Part shown: in pieces, positions 16,617 to 24,723 of the stretch
How positions within the stretch are numbered: the stretch's first letter is position 1
Layout of the letters: every line of letters starts with the position of its first letter
NCBI GenBank assembly: GCA_902462205.1
Contig: CABQAR010000001.1
Span: forward strand, 124,001 to 188,000
Origin: an uncultured Dialister sp.
GTDB taxonomy: Bacteria > Bacillota > Negativicutes > Veillonellales > Dialisteraceae
Length of the DNA: 64,000 bases
Reading direction: 5' to 3'
Program-made: the position numbers and the translations under genes
The notes under the pieces: generated by a model
Databases searched by the model: none
Told to the model about the DNA's origin: nothing
The model's input: the letters and a program-made list of their open reading frames with translations, nothing else

Positions 16617-17627
16617 ATGACAAGAGAAGAACGTATCCGTGCAGCCATTGCCGGTGAGGCAGTAGATCGTGTGCCTGTAGCAGCCTGGATGCATTTATCG
16701 GAGCACGATCAGGATCCTATTTCTTTGGCAGAAGCGGAAGTGGAGATGACCGAGAAATATGATTTTGATTACATCAAGATGATGCCCTTCGGTTTATATT
16801 CGACGCAGGATTTTGGGAACCAGATCAAAATCTATTGTGATCCGTACAAAGAACCGATTGTGGCAAAATTTGCCATAGACAGTCCGGCGGCCTATGATGC
16901 CATCCGCGCGATACCGGCCATCCAGGGAACATATGGAAAACAGGTTGAATTTGCCCGTGAGCTCATCAAGCGCCGCCACGAGGGGACTCCTGTGATTCAG
17001 ACAATTTTCAGCCCGTTTTCCACATTGAAGAAATTGGCCGGGGAGCGTCTCCTGAAGGATATGGTTGAGTACCCCCGCGCCATTCATCATGCACTGGCAG
17101 CCATTACGGCAACGACTCTTGATTTCGTCAGTTACAATATGGCAGCCGGCGTGGACGGATTCTTTTTCGCGACACAGAACGCGGTGCGGACGATGATGAC
17201 AGAAGAGCAATTTGAGGAGTTTGGAGAGTTTTATGATTTAGAAGTCATACACAGCTATGAAAAAAAGACATGGTTTAATCCGATCCATATCCATGGAGAA
17301 GATATATATTTTGAGAAGCTGATGGATTATCCGGTGAATTGCCTGAATTGGCATGACCGTCATACGTTCCCTTCATTGAAGGAAGCACGGGAACTGACGG
17401 GTAAGTGCCTTATGGCAGGGATTAAATCCGCGCCTTATTTCGTAAATGGCGTTTTACAGTATGATGATATTGTTCTGGATGGCATGCCGGAAGAAATTAC
17501 GGCGCATGTCAAGGATGCGATCGGCCAGGTGGAAGGAAAAGGACTGATTCTTGCACCGGGATGCGTAGTTGATCCGCGGGCGTCAGAAGAAAATCTCATG
17601 GCGCTTAGAAAAGCAACAGAACTGTGA
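16617..17627 (+). CDS. Uroporphyrinogen decarboxylase-family protein (not HemE)
   Basis: A 336-residue UroD-superfamily TIM barrel. The N-terminus TREERIRAAIAGEAVDRVPVAAWMH resembles the MtaA/CmuA and orphan UroD branch, and the arginine-rich substrate segment expected in HemE (RQAGRY-like) is missing. Members of this branch act on methyl-corrinoid proteins or have no known role. The ATG at 16617 follows AAGGAG by 6 bases, with TATAAT at 16564-16569 upstream. No heme or corrinoid gene is near, so I assign no pathway. A strong terminator follows. Confidence 0.8.
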   Translation: MTREERIRAAIAGEAVDRVPVAAWMHLSEHDQDPISLAEAEVEMTEKYDFDYIKMMPFGLYSTQDFGNQIKIYCDPYKEPIVAKFAIDSPAAYDAIRAIPAIQGTYGKQVEFARELIKRRHEGTPVIQTIFSPFSTLKKLAGERLLKDMVEYPRAIHHALAAITATTLDFVSYNMAAGVDGFFFATQNAVRTMMTEEQFEEFGEFYDLEVIHSYEKKTWFNPIHIHGEDIYFEKLMDYPVNCLNWHDRHTFPSLKEARELTGKCLMAGIKSAPYFVNGVLQYDDIVLDGMPEEITAHVKDAIGQVEGKGLILAPGCVVDPRASEENLMALRKATEL

Positions 17628-17677
17628 GCTTTTGAATCGGTCTGATAAGAATTGATTGACAGGTAAATTGACAAGTA

Positions 17678-17716
17678 AAAGGATAATGGAAACAAATCAG
17701 CCATTATCCTTTTTGT
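17678..17716 (+). terminator. Terminator after the UroD-family gene
   Basis: A 12-bp perfect stem (17678-17689 with 17701-17712), an 11-base loop and a T-tract. Confidence 0.85.
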
Positions 17717-17740
17717 ATGGAATAACGGCGGAGAAAATAA

Positions 17741-17769
17741 TTGTTTTGTGCAGAAAGGGCATATATAAT
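17741..17769 (+). promoter_or_regulatory. Promoter of the GtrA-family gene
   Basis: TTGTTT (17741-17746), 17 bases, TATAAT (17764-17769), about 35 bases before the TTG start codon. Confidence 0.7.
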
Positions 17770-17803
17770 AATATTCAACTGATATTATTTAAAGGAGAAC
17801 AAC

Positions 17804-18217
17804 TTGTTAGCGGAAATAAGGGAAAAACTGCCTAAAGGAGACAGATTTTGGGAAGTCATTCGCTTTCTCGCGGTAGGTGGCGGATGTTTTATTCTTGAAT
17901 ATGTATTGTTATATGGTTTGACAGAATTTGGAGGAATTAATTATCTGACTTCTGCTGCGATTGCCTTCACCATATCTCTGATTGTAAATTACATTCTTTG
18001 CGTGATGTTTGTGTTCCGGACGGGGAAGCAGACGGGAATGGAAATGGCTCTGTTCATGGCTACGTCAGTCGCAGGTCTTGGAATCAATCAGTTAACCATG
18101 TGGTTTTTCGTGGAGATTGCCGGCCTTTGGTACATGTTTGCGAAAGTGATCGCCAGCGGAATCGTCATGATCTGGAATTATTTCACGAAAAGATACATCC
18201 TGCATGGGCATCACTGA
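17804..18217 (+). CDS. GtrA-family membrane protein
   Basis: A 137-residue, four-helix inner-membrane protein of the GtrA/DPMS-TM family, whose members help flip or present polyprenyl-linked sugars for cell-surface glycan synthesis. The signatures are RFLAVGGGCFILEY at the start of helix 1, FVFRTG after helix 2 and WNYFTKRYI at the C-terminus. It starts with TTG 17804, preceded by AAAGGAG 8 bases upstream; no ATG lies nearby. No glycosyltransferase partner is adjacent on this strand, though an ArnT-like transferase is encoded convergently at 18995. A bidirectional terminator follows. Confidence 0.88.
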   Translation: MLAEIREKLPKGDRFWEVIRFLAVGGGCFILEYVLLYGLTEFGGINYLTSAAIAFTISLIVNYILCVMFVFRTGKQTGMEMALFMATSVAGLGINQLTMWFFVEIAGLWYMFAKVIASGIVMIWNYFTKRYILHGHH

Positions 18218-18228
18218 TTTTGTAAACT

Positions 18229-18276
18229 AAAAGACCTTTGAGGAAACATGCTGAATTGTCCTCAAAGGTCTTTTTT
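18229..18276. terminator. Bidirectional terminator
   Basis: A 16-bp stem AAAAGACCTTTGAGGA/TCCTCAAAGGTCTTTT with T-tracts on both strands, between GtrA and the convergent UDG-family gene. Confidence 0.92.
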
Positions 18277-18283
18277 ATATTCA

Positions 18284-18994
18284 TTATTTCTTTTGTAGTG
18301 CGCTTTTTAACCCGGCTCGAAAAATATTGGCGCCTCCGTTGGCCGGATGACGAAGTCCGGTAACAGAGAACCCTGCATCCGCCAATGTGGTCTCGCTTTT
18401 CTTTCCTACTGCGAAAATAGGAAGCGGGCCGGTGATGGACAACAATTGTTTGGTATAAGCAAGTCCAAGGGATAATTCATCTTCTGTCGGTGTACGGTTG
18501 CTTAAAAGGCAGCCTTTTTTGTAAGGGTGGAAGGGGAATATATTCCACAGAATAAATTCATCAGGCATCAGTCCGGATTCCAAACAGGCAGACCACACCA
18601 CGGTGTCTGTCGGTTCATTGAATCCTTTTTGCCTTTGTGTGGATTTATCGATGAAAGGACTGTCTGCACGGCTCGTCCGAGCCCCTTGATATCCCAATAT
18701 CATCATGGAATTGACCGTGGAATGGAGATTTAGAATCATCCGTTCACAGGTCATTGCAATTCCGCTGAAATGGCCCCCCTGATAACCGCAGGCTTCCGCA
18801 ATCAGAAGGATTTTTGCAGATGACAGTCTGCGTGCCAGATAATCTTTCATCTGCGTTCTCCGTATCAGGGGGGCGTTTTCTATTTCATAATCAGGATCAT
18901 GGTCCGACCATGGATTGAAAACGGAGTCCTGTTTAAATGCCGACAGGTTATCAATAAACCGTTCGGCCTTTTCTGTATCAGATGGATTGGTCAT
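18284..18994 (-). CDS. Uracil-DNA glycosylase-superfamily protein
   Basis: A 236-residue member of the UDG superfamily, which removes damaged bases from DNA. Motif 1 is the variant LLIAEACGYQGGHFSGIAMTC in place of the classical GEAPG, and motif 2 is GLRHPANGG in place of HPSP. The central WNIFPFHP is also typical of this divergent branch. The ATG at 18994 follows GGAGC and abuts the stop codon of the ArnT-like gene, so the two are cotranslated. It is the last gene of a dedA-transferase-UDG run. The altered motif 1 leaves the substrate uncertain. Confidence 0.72.
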   Translation of the reverse strand: MTNPSDTEKAERFIDNLSAFKQDSVFNPWSDHDPDYEIENAPLIRRTQMKDYLARRLSSAKILLIAEACGYQGGHFSGIAMTCERMILNLHSTVNSMMILGYQGARTSRADSPFIDKSTQRQKGFNEPTDTVVWSACLESGLMPDEFILWNIFPFHPYKKGCLLSNRTPTEDELSLGLAYTKQLLSITGPLPIFAVGKKSETTLADAGFSVTGLRHPANGGANIFRAGLKSALQKK

Positions 18995-20680
18995 TTATTG
19001 CTCCAGCTTGAAAATAATTCCATTATCGAATACTTTATCTATGGAAAATCTATCACTTAAATCCCAGGACATCATATCATAAGCATTTTTATTATCAACA
19101 TATAGATATACGGGTTTGGTTGGATCTGATTTCCTAAATTCTTCTTCTGTAATAGTTGGTATTGGAGATTTGTTGTTCCAACGGTTATCTCGCTTCTCAA
19201 CGTCGGAGGAACCGGTCTTAGCTTTTATAGAATAAGTTTTTACAGATAATCGTGATGCTGGATCTCCTGTATAGTATGCATAGGATGTTTCATAAGTGTT
19301 AAAAAAGTAATGCTTTCCCGGAAGGCTGTGGAAGTATTCCGCCATATCGATGCTTGAGCGTGTGTGGAGGAATACGGGAAGTCCGGAAATGATGACAACG
19401 AGAAATGCAGAGGCGGTGACGGTGGAAATTACGGTCAAGCGCATGTGGGCGTTCCTGTTCCAACGAAAAACCAGTGCCCATACTGCATAGGCAAAAACAA
19501 TATAAAAAGGCCACCACTGAACGTTGGGGATGAAAAACGTTCCGGTGAAGAGTGCGGAAATAAGCAGGAAAAACGGAATAATGGCAAGCAGGCCGGGGAG
19601 TTTTTTCCCTTCAGTCACATCCGGAGCCGCGTGGGCAGCAAGGATGACGGCAGGAGCGATGGCAATATAAGTATACGTCACATATTTAGTGGCCATCAGG
19701 GTGTAAAAGAGTATAGTTCCAATGCACCAGACCATCAGGAATTTATAGAAAGCGGGCTTGTCTGCCCATGATTTTTTTATCTGATACAAGGAAAGTCCGA
19801 TCCAAGGAAGGACAGAAAGCGGAAAAAGAATAAGGTAGTAATAAAAATGATTGTCATTGGGGTGTTCAGAAACCGTGGCCCGAAGTACATTATGCAGGCC
19901 AAGGAATTCTGTAATGAAATCATTTCCATGAATGAGATACATCCCTCCGTACCAGGGGAGTGTGATAATCAAAAAGGCAAGGATTCCCTGCCAGGGGAAC
20001 AGCCTGAAAAATAATTCCTTTTCTTTCATCCAGACGCACCAAATCAGAAAAAGCAGTCCGGGTAAGGCAAGTCCGACCGGACCTTTGGATAGACAGGCCA
20101 ATCCTGCAGCTGCATAAGCAATCGTAAGATGGCGCTTATTATTTTCAGTAAGCCCTATGTAAGCAGAAAGAAAGGTGGGAATGGTAAATAACATGAGCAT
20201 GCTGTCTGTAATGATGGCATGGGAAATAATCCAGAACTCAAAGGAAGTTGCCAGCATGACACCGGACCATATGGAAACAATATTGTCTTTTGTAATGCGT
20301 CGGATGTACCAGATCAGTGTAGGGATCGTCAATGCCCCACAAAGGGCGGCAGGGAAGCGAGAGGCAAAATCCGTAAATCCAAAGATGGTATAGGATAAGG
20401 AAAGAAACCAATAAACCATGATGGGCTTGTCATACCAAAATTGTCCGTAAATCTGAGGAGACATCCAGTTTCCGGAGAGAACCATTTCTTTTGCTGTTAA
20501 TGCATAATTGGATTCCACCGGGTCGGTAATGGGGAGTGCTTGAGATCCCCATGCGAAAAACATAAGGGCAAGGACAAAAATGCCAATCAATGTTTTTGCC
20601 GTTGCATATTTAAGTCTTTCGTTTGTTTCCTGTTCCTGTGCAAATCGAAGTTTTTCACGTTTCTGTCTTTTTGTGCTCAC
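18995..20680 (-). CDS. ArnT-like lipid-linked glycosyltransferase (GT39/GT83)
   Basis: A 561-residue inner-membrane protein with about 11-12 predicted helices and a soluble C-terminal domain, the PMT/ArnT layout. The first periplasmic loop has ITDPVESNYALTAKEM, carrying the catalytic Asp-Glu segment of this family, then FWYDKPIMVYW and RFPAALCGAL as in ArnT. Such enzymes move a sugar from undecaprenyl phosphate to lipid A or protein on the periplasmic face. The start is GTG 20680 behind AGAGGT. It lies 72 bases after dedA. Acceptor and sugar are unknown; lipid A modification is inferred. Confidence 0.82.
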   Translation of the reverse strand: MSTKRQKREKLRFAQEQETNERLKYATAKTLIGIFVLALMFFAWGSQALPITDPVESNYALTAKEMVLSGNWMSPQIYGQFWYDKPIMVYWFLSLSYTIFGFTDFASRFPAALCGALTIPTLIWYIRRITKDNIVSIWSGVMLATSFEFWIISHAIITDSMLMLFTIPTFLSAYIGLTENNKRHLTIAYAAAGLACLSKGPVGLALPGLLFLIWCVWMKEKELFFRLFPWQGILAFLIITLPWYGGMYLIHGNDFITEFLGLHNVLRATVSEHPNDNHFYYYLILFPLSVLPWIGLSLYQIKKSWADKPAFYKFLMVWCIGTILFYTLMATKYVTYTYIAIAPAVILAAHAAPDVTEGKKLPGLLAIIPFFLLISALFTGTFFIPNVQWWPFYIVFAYAVWALVFRWNRNAHMRLTVISTVTASAFLVVIISGLPVFLHTRSSIDMAEYFHSLPGKHYFFNTYETSYAYYTGDPASRLSVKTYSIKAKTGSSDVEKRDNRWNNKSPIPTITEEEFRKSDPTKPVYLYVDNKNAYDMMSWDLSDRFSIDKVFDNGIIFKLEQ

Positions 20681-20752
20681 TGATGTGACCTCTTAGTATA
20701 GGATGATTTATTAGATGTTAAAGTGCGTGTAGTGAAAGAGGCGAATGAATCG

Positions 20753-21358
20753 TCATGAACCGGAATCCATATTCCTCTTTTTTGATTTCTGCCACAGGTA
20801 AAATGCGAGAACGATGATTCCGGCGATGAGGCAGGAGATAATGGCGATTTCCAGTTTGTAGTCCAATAGGAGAGTCCAGTTTTGCCCCAAAAGCGCACCC
20901 ATATATACAAGGAAAATCGTCCATGGAACAGTACCGATGATCGTGTATCCGATGAAATGGGGAAGAGGATAATGTGCAATACCAGCAGGAAGAGAAATGA
21001 AGGTACGTATTCCGGGCAGAAGGCGCCCTGTGAATACGGCAATACCTCCGTAGGTTTCAAACCAGTTTTTTGCAGCGATCAGTTTTTTTGCACCCATTCC
21101 GCCTTTTGCAGTGTGCTTCAGCATTAATTCCCGTCCGCCCTTGAGACCCATATAATAGGATAATAAAGAGCCGACGATGCCTGCGATGGTTCCGATGAGG
21201 ATGGTGGGCCAAAATGAAAAAATATCCTGAGAAACAAGGAATCCGGCGAAGCCGAGAATGATTTCACTGGGAATCGGAATATTCATATTTTCGAGTACCA
21301 TGCAGATGAAAAGCGCAGAGTAACCCCAATCAGATAAAAAATCGATAATAATTTCCAT
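20753..21358 (-). CDS. DedA-family membrane protein
   Basis: A 201-residue DedA/SNARE-associated (VTT) membrane protein, a family that includes undecaprenyl-phosphate and phospholipid flippases. The signatures are ENMNIPIPSEIILGFAGFL (re-entrant loop with the conserved Pro and Glu), GSLLSYYMGLKGGRE and FTGRLLPGIRTFISLPAG with the essential Arg residues. The ATG at 21358 follows AAGGG. It is the first gene of the minus-strand run with the ArnT-like transferase, a sensible pairing because that enzyme releases undecaprenyl phosphate on the outer face. Confidence 0.9.
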   Translation of the reverse strand: MEIIIDFLSDWGYSALFICMVLENMNIPIPSEIILGFAGFLVSQDIFSFWPTILIGTIAGIVGSLLSYYMGLKGGRELMLKHTAKGGMGAKKLIAAKNWFETYGGIAVFTGRLLPGIRTFISLPAGIAHYPLPHFIGYTIIGTVPWTIFLVYMGALLGQNWTLLLDYKLEIAIISCLIAGIIVLAFYLWQKSKKRNMDSGS

Positions 21359-21505
21359 AGAGCCCTTCTATATAAATAATTATAGAAAAATATCATACTT
21401 TTTAACTATACCATGATGCCATATGGTGGTCAAATAATCGAAAATCCTTGTATATTTTATATAATATTAAGTTTAATAAATGTTAAATTCCAGTTGAATT
21501 CTAAA

Positions 21506-21544
21506 TGAATTATTATTGACAGAAATGCATAATATTGATAATAT
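21506..21544 (+). promoter_or_regulatory. Promoter with paired ARG-box-like operators
   Basis: TTGACA (21516-21521), 17 bases, TAATAT (21539-21544). Box 1 TGAAT-TATT-ATTGA (21506-21519) overlaps the -35; box 2 TGCAT-AATA-TTGAT (21526-21539) fills the spacer 20 bp downstream. The same layout occurs at 32404, 34010 and 36076. Confidence 0.75.
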
Positions 21545-21585
21545 GTGCATATAAATAATTTTGTTTTTGGATGGAGATGGAAACT

Positions 21586-22383
21586 ATGTTTGATAAAAAG
21601 ATGAAAATGGCAGTTGCGGCCGGTGCTATGGCTGTGGTATTGGCGGTATCCGGCTGTGGCGGCAGCGGTGAAAAGGCAAAATCCGGTGATTCAGGAAAAT
21701 CAGGAATTCCGTCTGTTATCCGGGTCGGAGCAGAAACTACATTTCCTCCGTTTGAATTCACAAAAGATGATAAGTATGTGGGTTTTGATCTGGACCTGGC
21801 TGATGCGGTCATCAAACAGATGGGAAGCAAAATGGAATTCAAGAGCATGGGCTTTGATGCATTGATTCCGGCCGTTCAAAGCGGGCAGATTGATATGATT
21901 GCATCCGGGCTTTCTGCAAATCCGGATCGTGAAAAACAGGTTGCTTTTTCAGATGTTTATTTCGATAAGAACGGATTTGTCATCATTGTAAATAAAGACA
22001 ATGATTCCATTAAGGATTGGGCAGATCTGGAAGGGAAGAAAGCAGGTGCCCAGGTGGGGACAGAACCTGTGAAAATGATCCAAGCGGCCAAAGGCGAAGT
22101 CAAGCAGCTCGACTCTAATGCACAGGCATTCATGGAATTGCGTGCGAAAACGCTGGATGCTTTCGTTGTAGACCAGCCGGTTGCCATGTATTATTTAAAA
22201 CAGGGCGGTTCTGAAGACTTGAAGATTGTTGGAACCCCGAAAACGGATGTCGGCTTTGTATTTGCGATGAAAAAGGATAATAAAGAAATGCAGGCGGCTG
22301 TCAATAAGGCGCTGAAGGAGTTAAAGGCAAACGGTGAATATGACAAAATATTTGAAAAATGGTTTGGGCAGGCAAAAAAATAA
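21586..22383 (+). CDS. Amino-acid ABC transporter substrate-binding lipoprotein
   Basis: A 265-residue type-II periplasmic binding protein of the polar amino-acid family (SBP_bac_3). The lipobox ends at Cys24 (LAVSGC). The ligand-binding signature RVGAETTFPPFEF is followed by GFDLDLADAV and the hinge segment DMIASGLSANPDREKQVAFSDVYF. It has no permease or ATPase beside it and presumably feeds a shared transporter such as that at 32459. ATG 21586 is chosen because GGAG lies 9 bases upstream. A terminator follows. Confidence 0.92.
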   Translation: MFDKKMKMAVAAGAMAVVLAVSGCGGSGEKAKSGDSGKSGIPSVIRVGAETTFPPFEFTKDDKYVGFDLDLADAVIKQMGSKMEFKSMGFDALIPAVQSGQIDMIASGLSANPDREKQVAFSDVYFDKNGFVIIVNKDNDSIKDWADLEGKKAGAQVGTEPVKMIQAAKGEVKQLDSNAQAFMELRAKTLDAFVVDQPVAMYYLKQGGSEDLKIVGTPKTDVGFVFAMKKDNKEMQAAVNKALKELKANGEYDKIFEKWFGQAKK

Positions 22384-22402
22384 TAAATAAAAGAAAATAA
22401 AA

Positions 22403-22434
22403 AGGGCCTTCTGCTTTGGCAGAGGTCTTTTTTT
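22403..22434 (+). terminator. Terminator after the binding-protein gene
   Basis: GGCCTTCTGC-TTTG-GCAGAGGTCT stem (one G-T pair) followed by TTTTTT. Confidence 0.85.
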
Positions 22435-22463
22435 ATGGAATAGAAAAGAAAATTGATTTCTAG

Positions 22464-22527
22464 ATGTAACTATTGACATTACATCCGGGGCCATGTATAC
22501 TTAATGTAACAAATGCAATTACATTAA
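22464..22527 (+). promoter_or_regulatory. Promoter flanked by two ATGTAA-N9-TTACAT operators
   Basis: TTGACA (22473-22478), a 17-base spacer and TATACT (22496-22501) form a near-consensus promoter. Operator 1, ATGTAA-N9-TTACAT (22464-22484), contains the -35. Operator 2, TTAATGTAA-N9-TTACATTAA (22501-22527), begins at the -10 and covers the start site. Centres are 40 bp apart. The Rrf2 regulator at 23281 is the obvious candidate to bind them. Confidence 0.88.
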
Positions 22528-22628
22528 GAGGGGAGGGATGAGAAGTAAAAAATAGATAGAATATTGTAAAAGTAAGGAATACAGAATTTGATAAATTATT
22601 TTTAGTCTATTTTGCAGGAGGAAATATT

Positions 22629-23198
22629 ATGAAAATTACAATTTTTGGACATGGAAATATGGGAAAGGCAATCGGTAAAAATTTTGAACTGGCAGGGCAG
22701 GAGGTTACTTTTGTTGGACATGAAGAATCAGCAACCTTGGGAGATATCATTGTTCTGGCAGTTCCTTTTGCGGCAGTAAAGGATATTTTAGGCAAATATA
22801 AGGGCGCCATGAAAGGAAAAGTCGTGGTAGATATCACCAATCCGGTGGATTTTTCCACTTTTGACAGTCTGCAGGTGCCGGCAGACAGTTCTGTGGCGGC
22901 CGGCATTCAGAAAGAGTTGCCGGAAAGCTATGTGGTGAAAGCGTTCAATACGAACTTTGCTGCAACATTGGATTCCGGAAATATTGGCGGTGATAAACAG
23001 ACAACCGTGTTTGCGGCGTCTGATTCAGAAGAAGCCAAGAATAAGCTGGTCCAGGCGCTTGCAGGGAGTCCGCTGGCCGTTATTGATGCAGGGAGTCTGA
23101 AAAGGGCTCGCGAGATGGAAGCAGTAGGTTTCTTCCAGATGACATTGGCCGCAAGGGAAAAAATCGGATGGACCGGAGGGTTTGCTCTGGTAAAATAG
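22629..23198 (+). CDS. NADPH-dependent F420 reductase-like oxidoreductase
   Basis: A 189-residue Rossmann protein of the F420-dependent NADP reductase family. The dinucleotide box IFGHGNMGKAIG is at 5-16, then DIIVLAVPFAAV and VVVDITNPVDF; the C-terminal helix contains LKRAREMEAVGF. F420 itself is unlikely in this lineage, so the protein probably binds NADP for another reductase or sensor role. AGGAGG lies 7 bases before ATG 22629. It sits in a likely operon with the Rrf2 regulator 82 bases downstream, behind the double-operator promoter. The leader is about 120 bases and I see no riboswitch in it. Confidence 0.85.
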   Translation: MKITIFGHGNMGKAIGKNFELAGQEVTFVGHEESATLGDIIVLAVPFAAVKDILGKYKGAMKGKVVVDITNPVDFSTFDSLQVPADSSVAAGIQKELPESYVVKAFNTNFAATLDSGNIGGDKQTTVFAASDSEEAKNKLVQALAGSPLAVIDAGSLKRAREMEAVGFFQMTLAAREKIGWTGGFALVK

Positions 23199-23280
23199 CC
23201 GACTTGCGGCGTAGTTTTTCTTGCACATTGGAAAATGTTATATTATATAAAAGTAAATTCCATGGCAGGAGGGAATGCCG

Positions 23281-23709
23281 TTGCAGATTTCGACCAAATT
23301 TACCATCGCGGTTCATATGCTTGCGTACATAGCGCTGTATGGAGACAGGCAAAAAGTAACCAGTGAGATCCTTTCCGGAAGCATACAGGTAAATCCTGTC
23401 ATTATCCGGCGGCTCTTATCGCAGCTTAAGGCTTTTGATATTATTTCCGTTGCAAGAGGAAGTGGCGGCACTTTACTCAGCAGGGCTCCCGAGAAGATTA
23501 CATTTTTTGATATTTATTATGCCGTAGAGGCTAAGAATTCCAAGGGGTTGTTTCATTTTCATGAGAACCCTAATCCGCACTGCCCTGTCGGACTTCTGAT
23601 TCATCAGGCTTTAGATGATAAGCTGGCGAAAATCCAGCAGTCAATGGAAGACGAAATGAAAACCACTACGCTGGCGGATGTAATTCGAGACATGGAAATA
23701 AATAGGTGA
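23281..23709 (+). CDS. Rrf2-family transcriptional regulator
   Basis: A 142-residue winged-helix regulator. The N-terminus MQISTKFTIAVHMLAYIAL is standard for Rrf2 proteins. This makes TTG 23281 the likely start, 7 bases after AGGAGG; the ATG at 23275 is almost on top of the Shine-Dalgarno. The helix-turn-helix covers about 27-60. Only one Cys is present (in NPHCPVG near residue 101), so the three-Cys Fe-S site of IscR/NsrR is missing; it is more like YwnA/CymR/HypR types that respond to thiol chemistry or ligands. It follows the F420-reductase-like gene and probably represses their common promoter. Confidence 0.88.
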   Translation: MQISTKFTIAVHMLAYIALYGDRQKVTSEILSGSIQVNPVIIRRLLSQLKAFDIISVARGSGGTLLSRAPEKITFFDIYYAVEAKNSKGLFHFHENPNPHCPVGLLIHQALDDKLAKIQQSMEDEMKTTTLADVIRDMEINR

Positions 23710-23715
23710 TGGTAG

Positions 23716-23772
23716 AAGGCCATGGGACGGAGTGCGGATAGAAACGACTCTGTTCCATGGCCTTTGCTGTAG
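23716..23772 (+). terminator. Possible terminator after the Rrf2 gene
   Basis: A long imperfect stem GGCCATGG-AC-GAGT with ACTC-GT-CCATGGCC and a weak TTTGCTGT tail. Confidence 0.5.
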
Positions 23773-23868
23773 GAACAAAGGGCAGCAGATCATAGTTGCA
23801 ATGCACGGAGTATTTCCTTATATTTAAATGGATAATAAATTGTGTTTAATAGAAGTAAAGGAAACCTT

Positions 23869-24645
23869 ATGCGACTGGATAAATTTCTCTCTGATATGAA
23901 TATGGGAAGCAGGAAAGAACTGAGACAAAAAATACGAAAAGGGACGGTCCTTGTAAATGGCGAAAAAGCAGCAGATCCCGGAATGGCAGTGACGGCTGTG
24001 GACGAAGTATTTTTTGACGGGGAGAAAATAGACTATCGAGCTTATGAGTATTATATGTTGAATAAGCCGGCAGGGCTCGTTACGGCGACCGAAGACCGAT
24101 TTCAGAAGACGGTACTGGATCTCTTTGGCGAAAGCAGGCGCAAAGATTTATTTCCGGTTGGCCGGCTGGATAAGGATACAGTGGGGCTGCTTTTGATTAC
24201 CAATGATGGGGATTTGAACCATCGCCTGCTTTCGCCAAAAAAGCATGTGGATAAGGAATATTATGTGCATGTGAGCGGCAGGGTCGATGAACAGGATATC
24301 CGGGCTTTCGGGAAGGGAATCCGCATAGATGAAGTCTTTACAGCGCTTCCTGCAGAATTAAAGATTATTTCTTATCGTGAAACCGCATCGGGCAATGATG
24401 CGGAAAATTTTAAAAGAGCCGGTCTAGATCCAACGCAACTCATAAAAGGCGTCAGTGAGGTGATGGTTACCATACAGGAGGGAAAGTTCCATCAAATCAA
24501 GCGGATGTTCCATTCCATAGGGAAGGAAGTCGTCTATCTCAAGCGGCTGCGGATGGGGACGCTCGTTTTAGATTCCCGGTTGGAGGAAGGCGGATACCGC
24601 CATCTTACGGAAGATGAAATTGCAGAATTAAAAAATACGCATTGA
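23869..24645 (+). CDS. RsuA-family pseudouridine synthase
   Basis: A 258-residue ribosomal small-subunit-type pseudouridine synthase, probably modifying a single uridine in 16S rRNA. An S4 RNA-binding domain (1-60: MRLDKFLSDMNMGSRKEL, VLVNGE) precedes the catalytic domain with YYMLNKPAGLVTA, the catalytic Asp in VGRLDKDTVGLLL (Asp101) and EGKFHQIKRMF near the C-terminus. ATG 23869 follows AAAGGAAA; the upstream in-frame start at 23842 lacks one. It is a single gene with a bidirectional terminator after it. Confidence 0.92.
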   Translation: MRLDKFLSDMNMGSRKELRQKIRKGTVLVNGEKAADPGMAVTAVDEVFFDGEKIDYRAYEYYMLNKPAGLVTATEDRFQKTVLDLFGESRRKDLFPVGRLDKDTVGLLLITNDGDLNHRLLSPKKHVDKEYYVHVSGRVDEQDIRAFGKGIRIDEVFTALPAELKIISYRETASGNDAENFKRAGLDPTQLIKGVSEVMVTIQEGKFHQIKRMFHSIGKEVVYLKRLRMGTLVLDSRLEEGGYRHLTEDEIAELKNTH

Positions 24646-24669
24646 ATTTGTAAAGACAAAATGAAAACT

Positions 24670-24717
24670 AAAAAGGAGATAGCTGATGAAGGATTCTCAT
24701 TAGCGATCTCCTTTTTG
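24670..24717. terminator. Bidirectional terminator
   Basis: A long stem AAAAAGGAGAT...ATCTCCTTTTT extended by GCT-ATGA/TCAT-AGC, between the convergent rsuA-like and thioesterase genes. Confidence 0.9.
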
Positions 24718-24723
24718 ATTGAT

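Noticed and set aside
16617..17627. Calling the UroD-family gene hemE
   Set aside because: The HemE-specific N-terminal arginine segment is missing and there is no heme-gene context.
20677..21060. A 127-codon frame overlapping dedA on the same strand
   Set aside because: It is a shifted reading of the DedA coding region and its 3' flank; DedA in the other frame has clear family signatures.
22535..22560. Five-codon leader peptide (MRSKK) in the F420-reductase-like leader
   Set aside because: It is too short to judge, with no attenuator structure after it.
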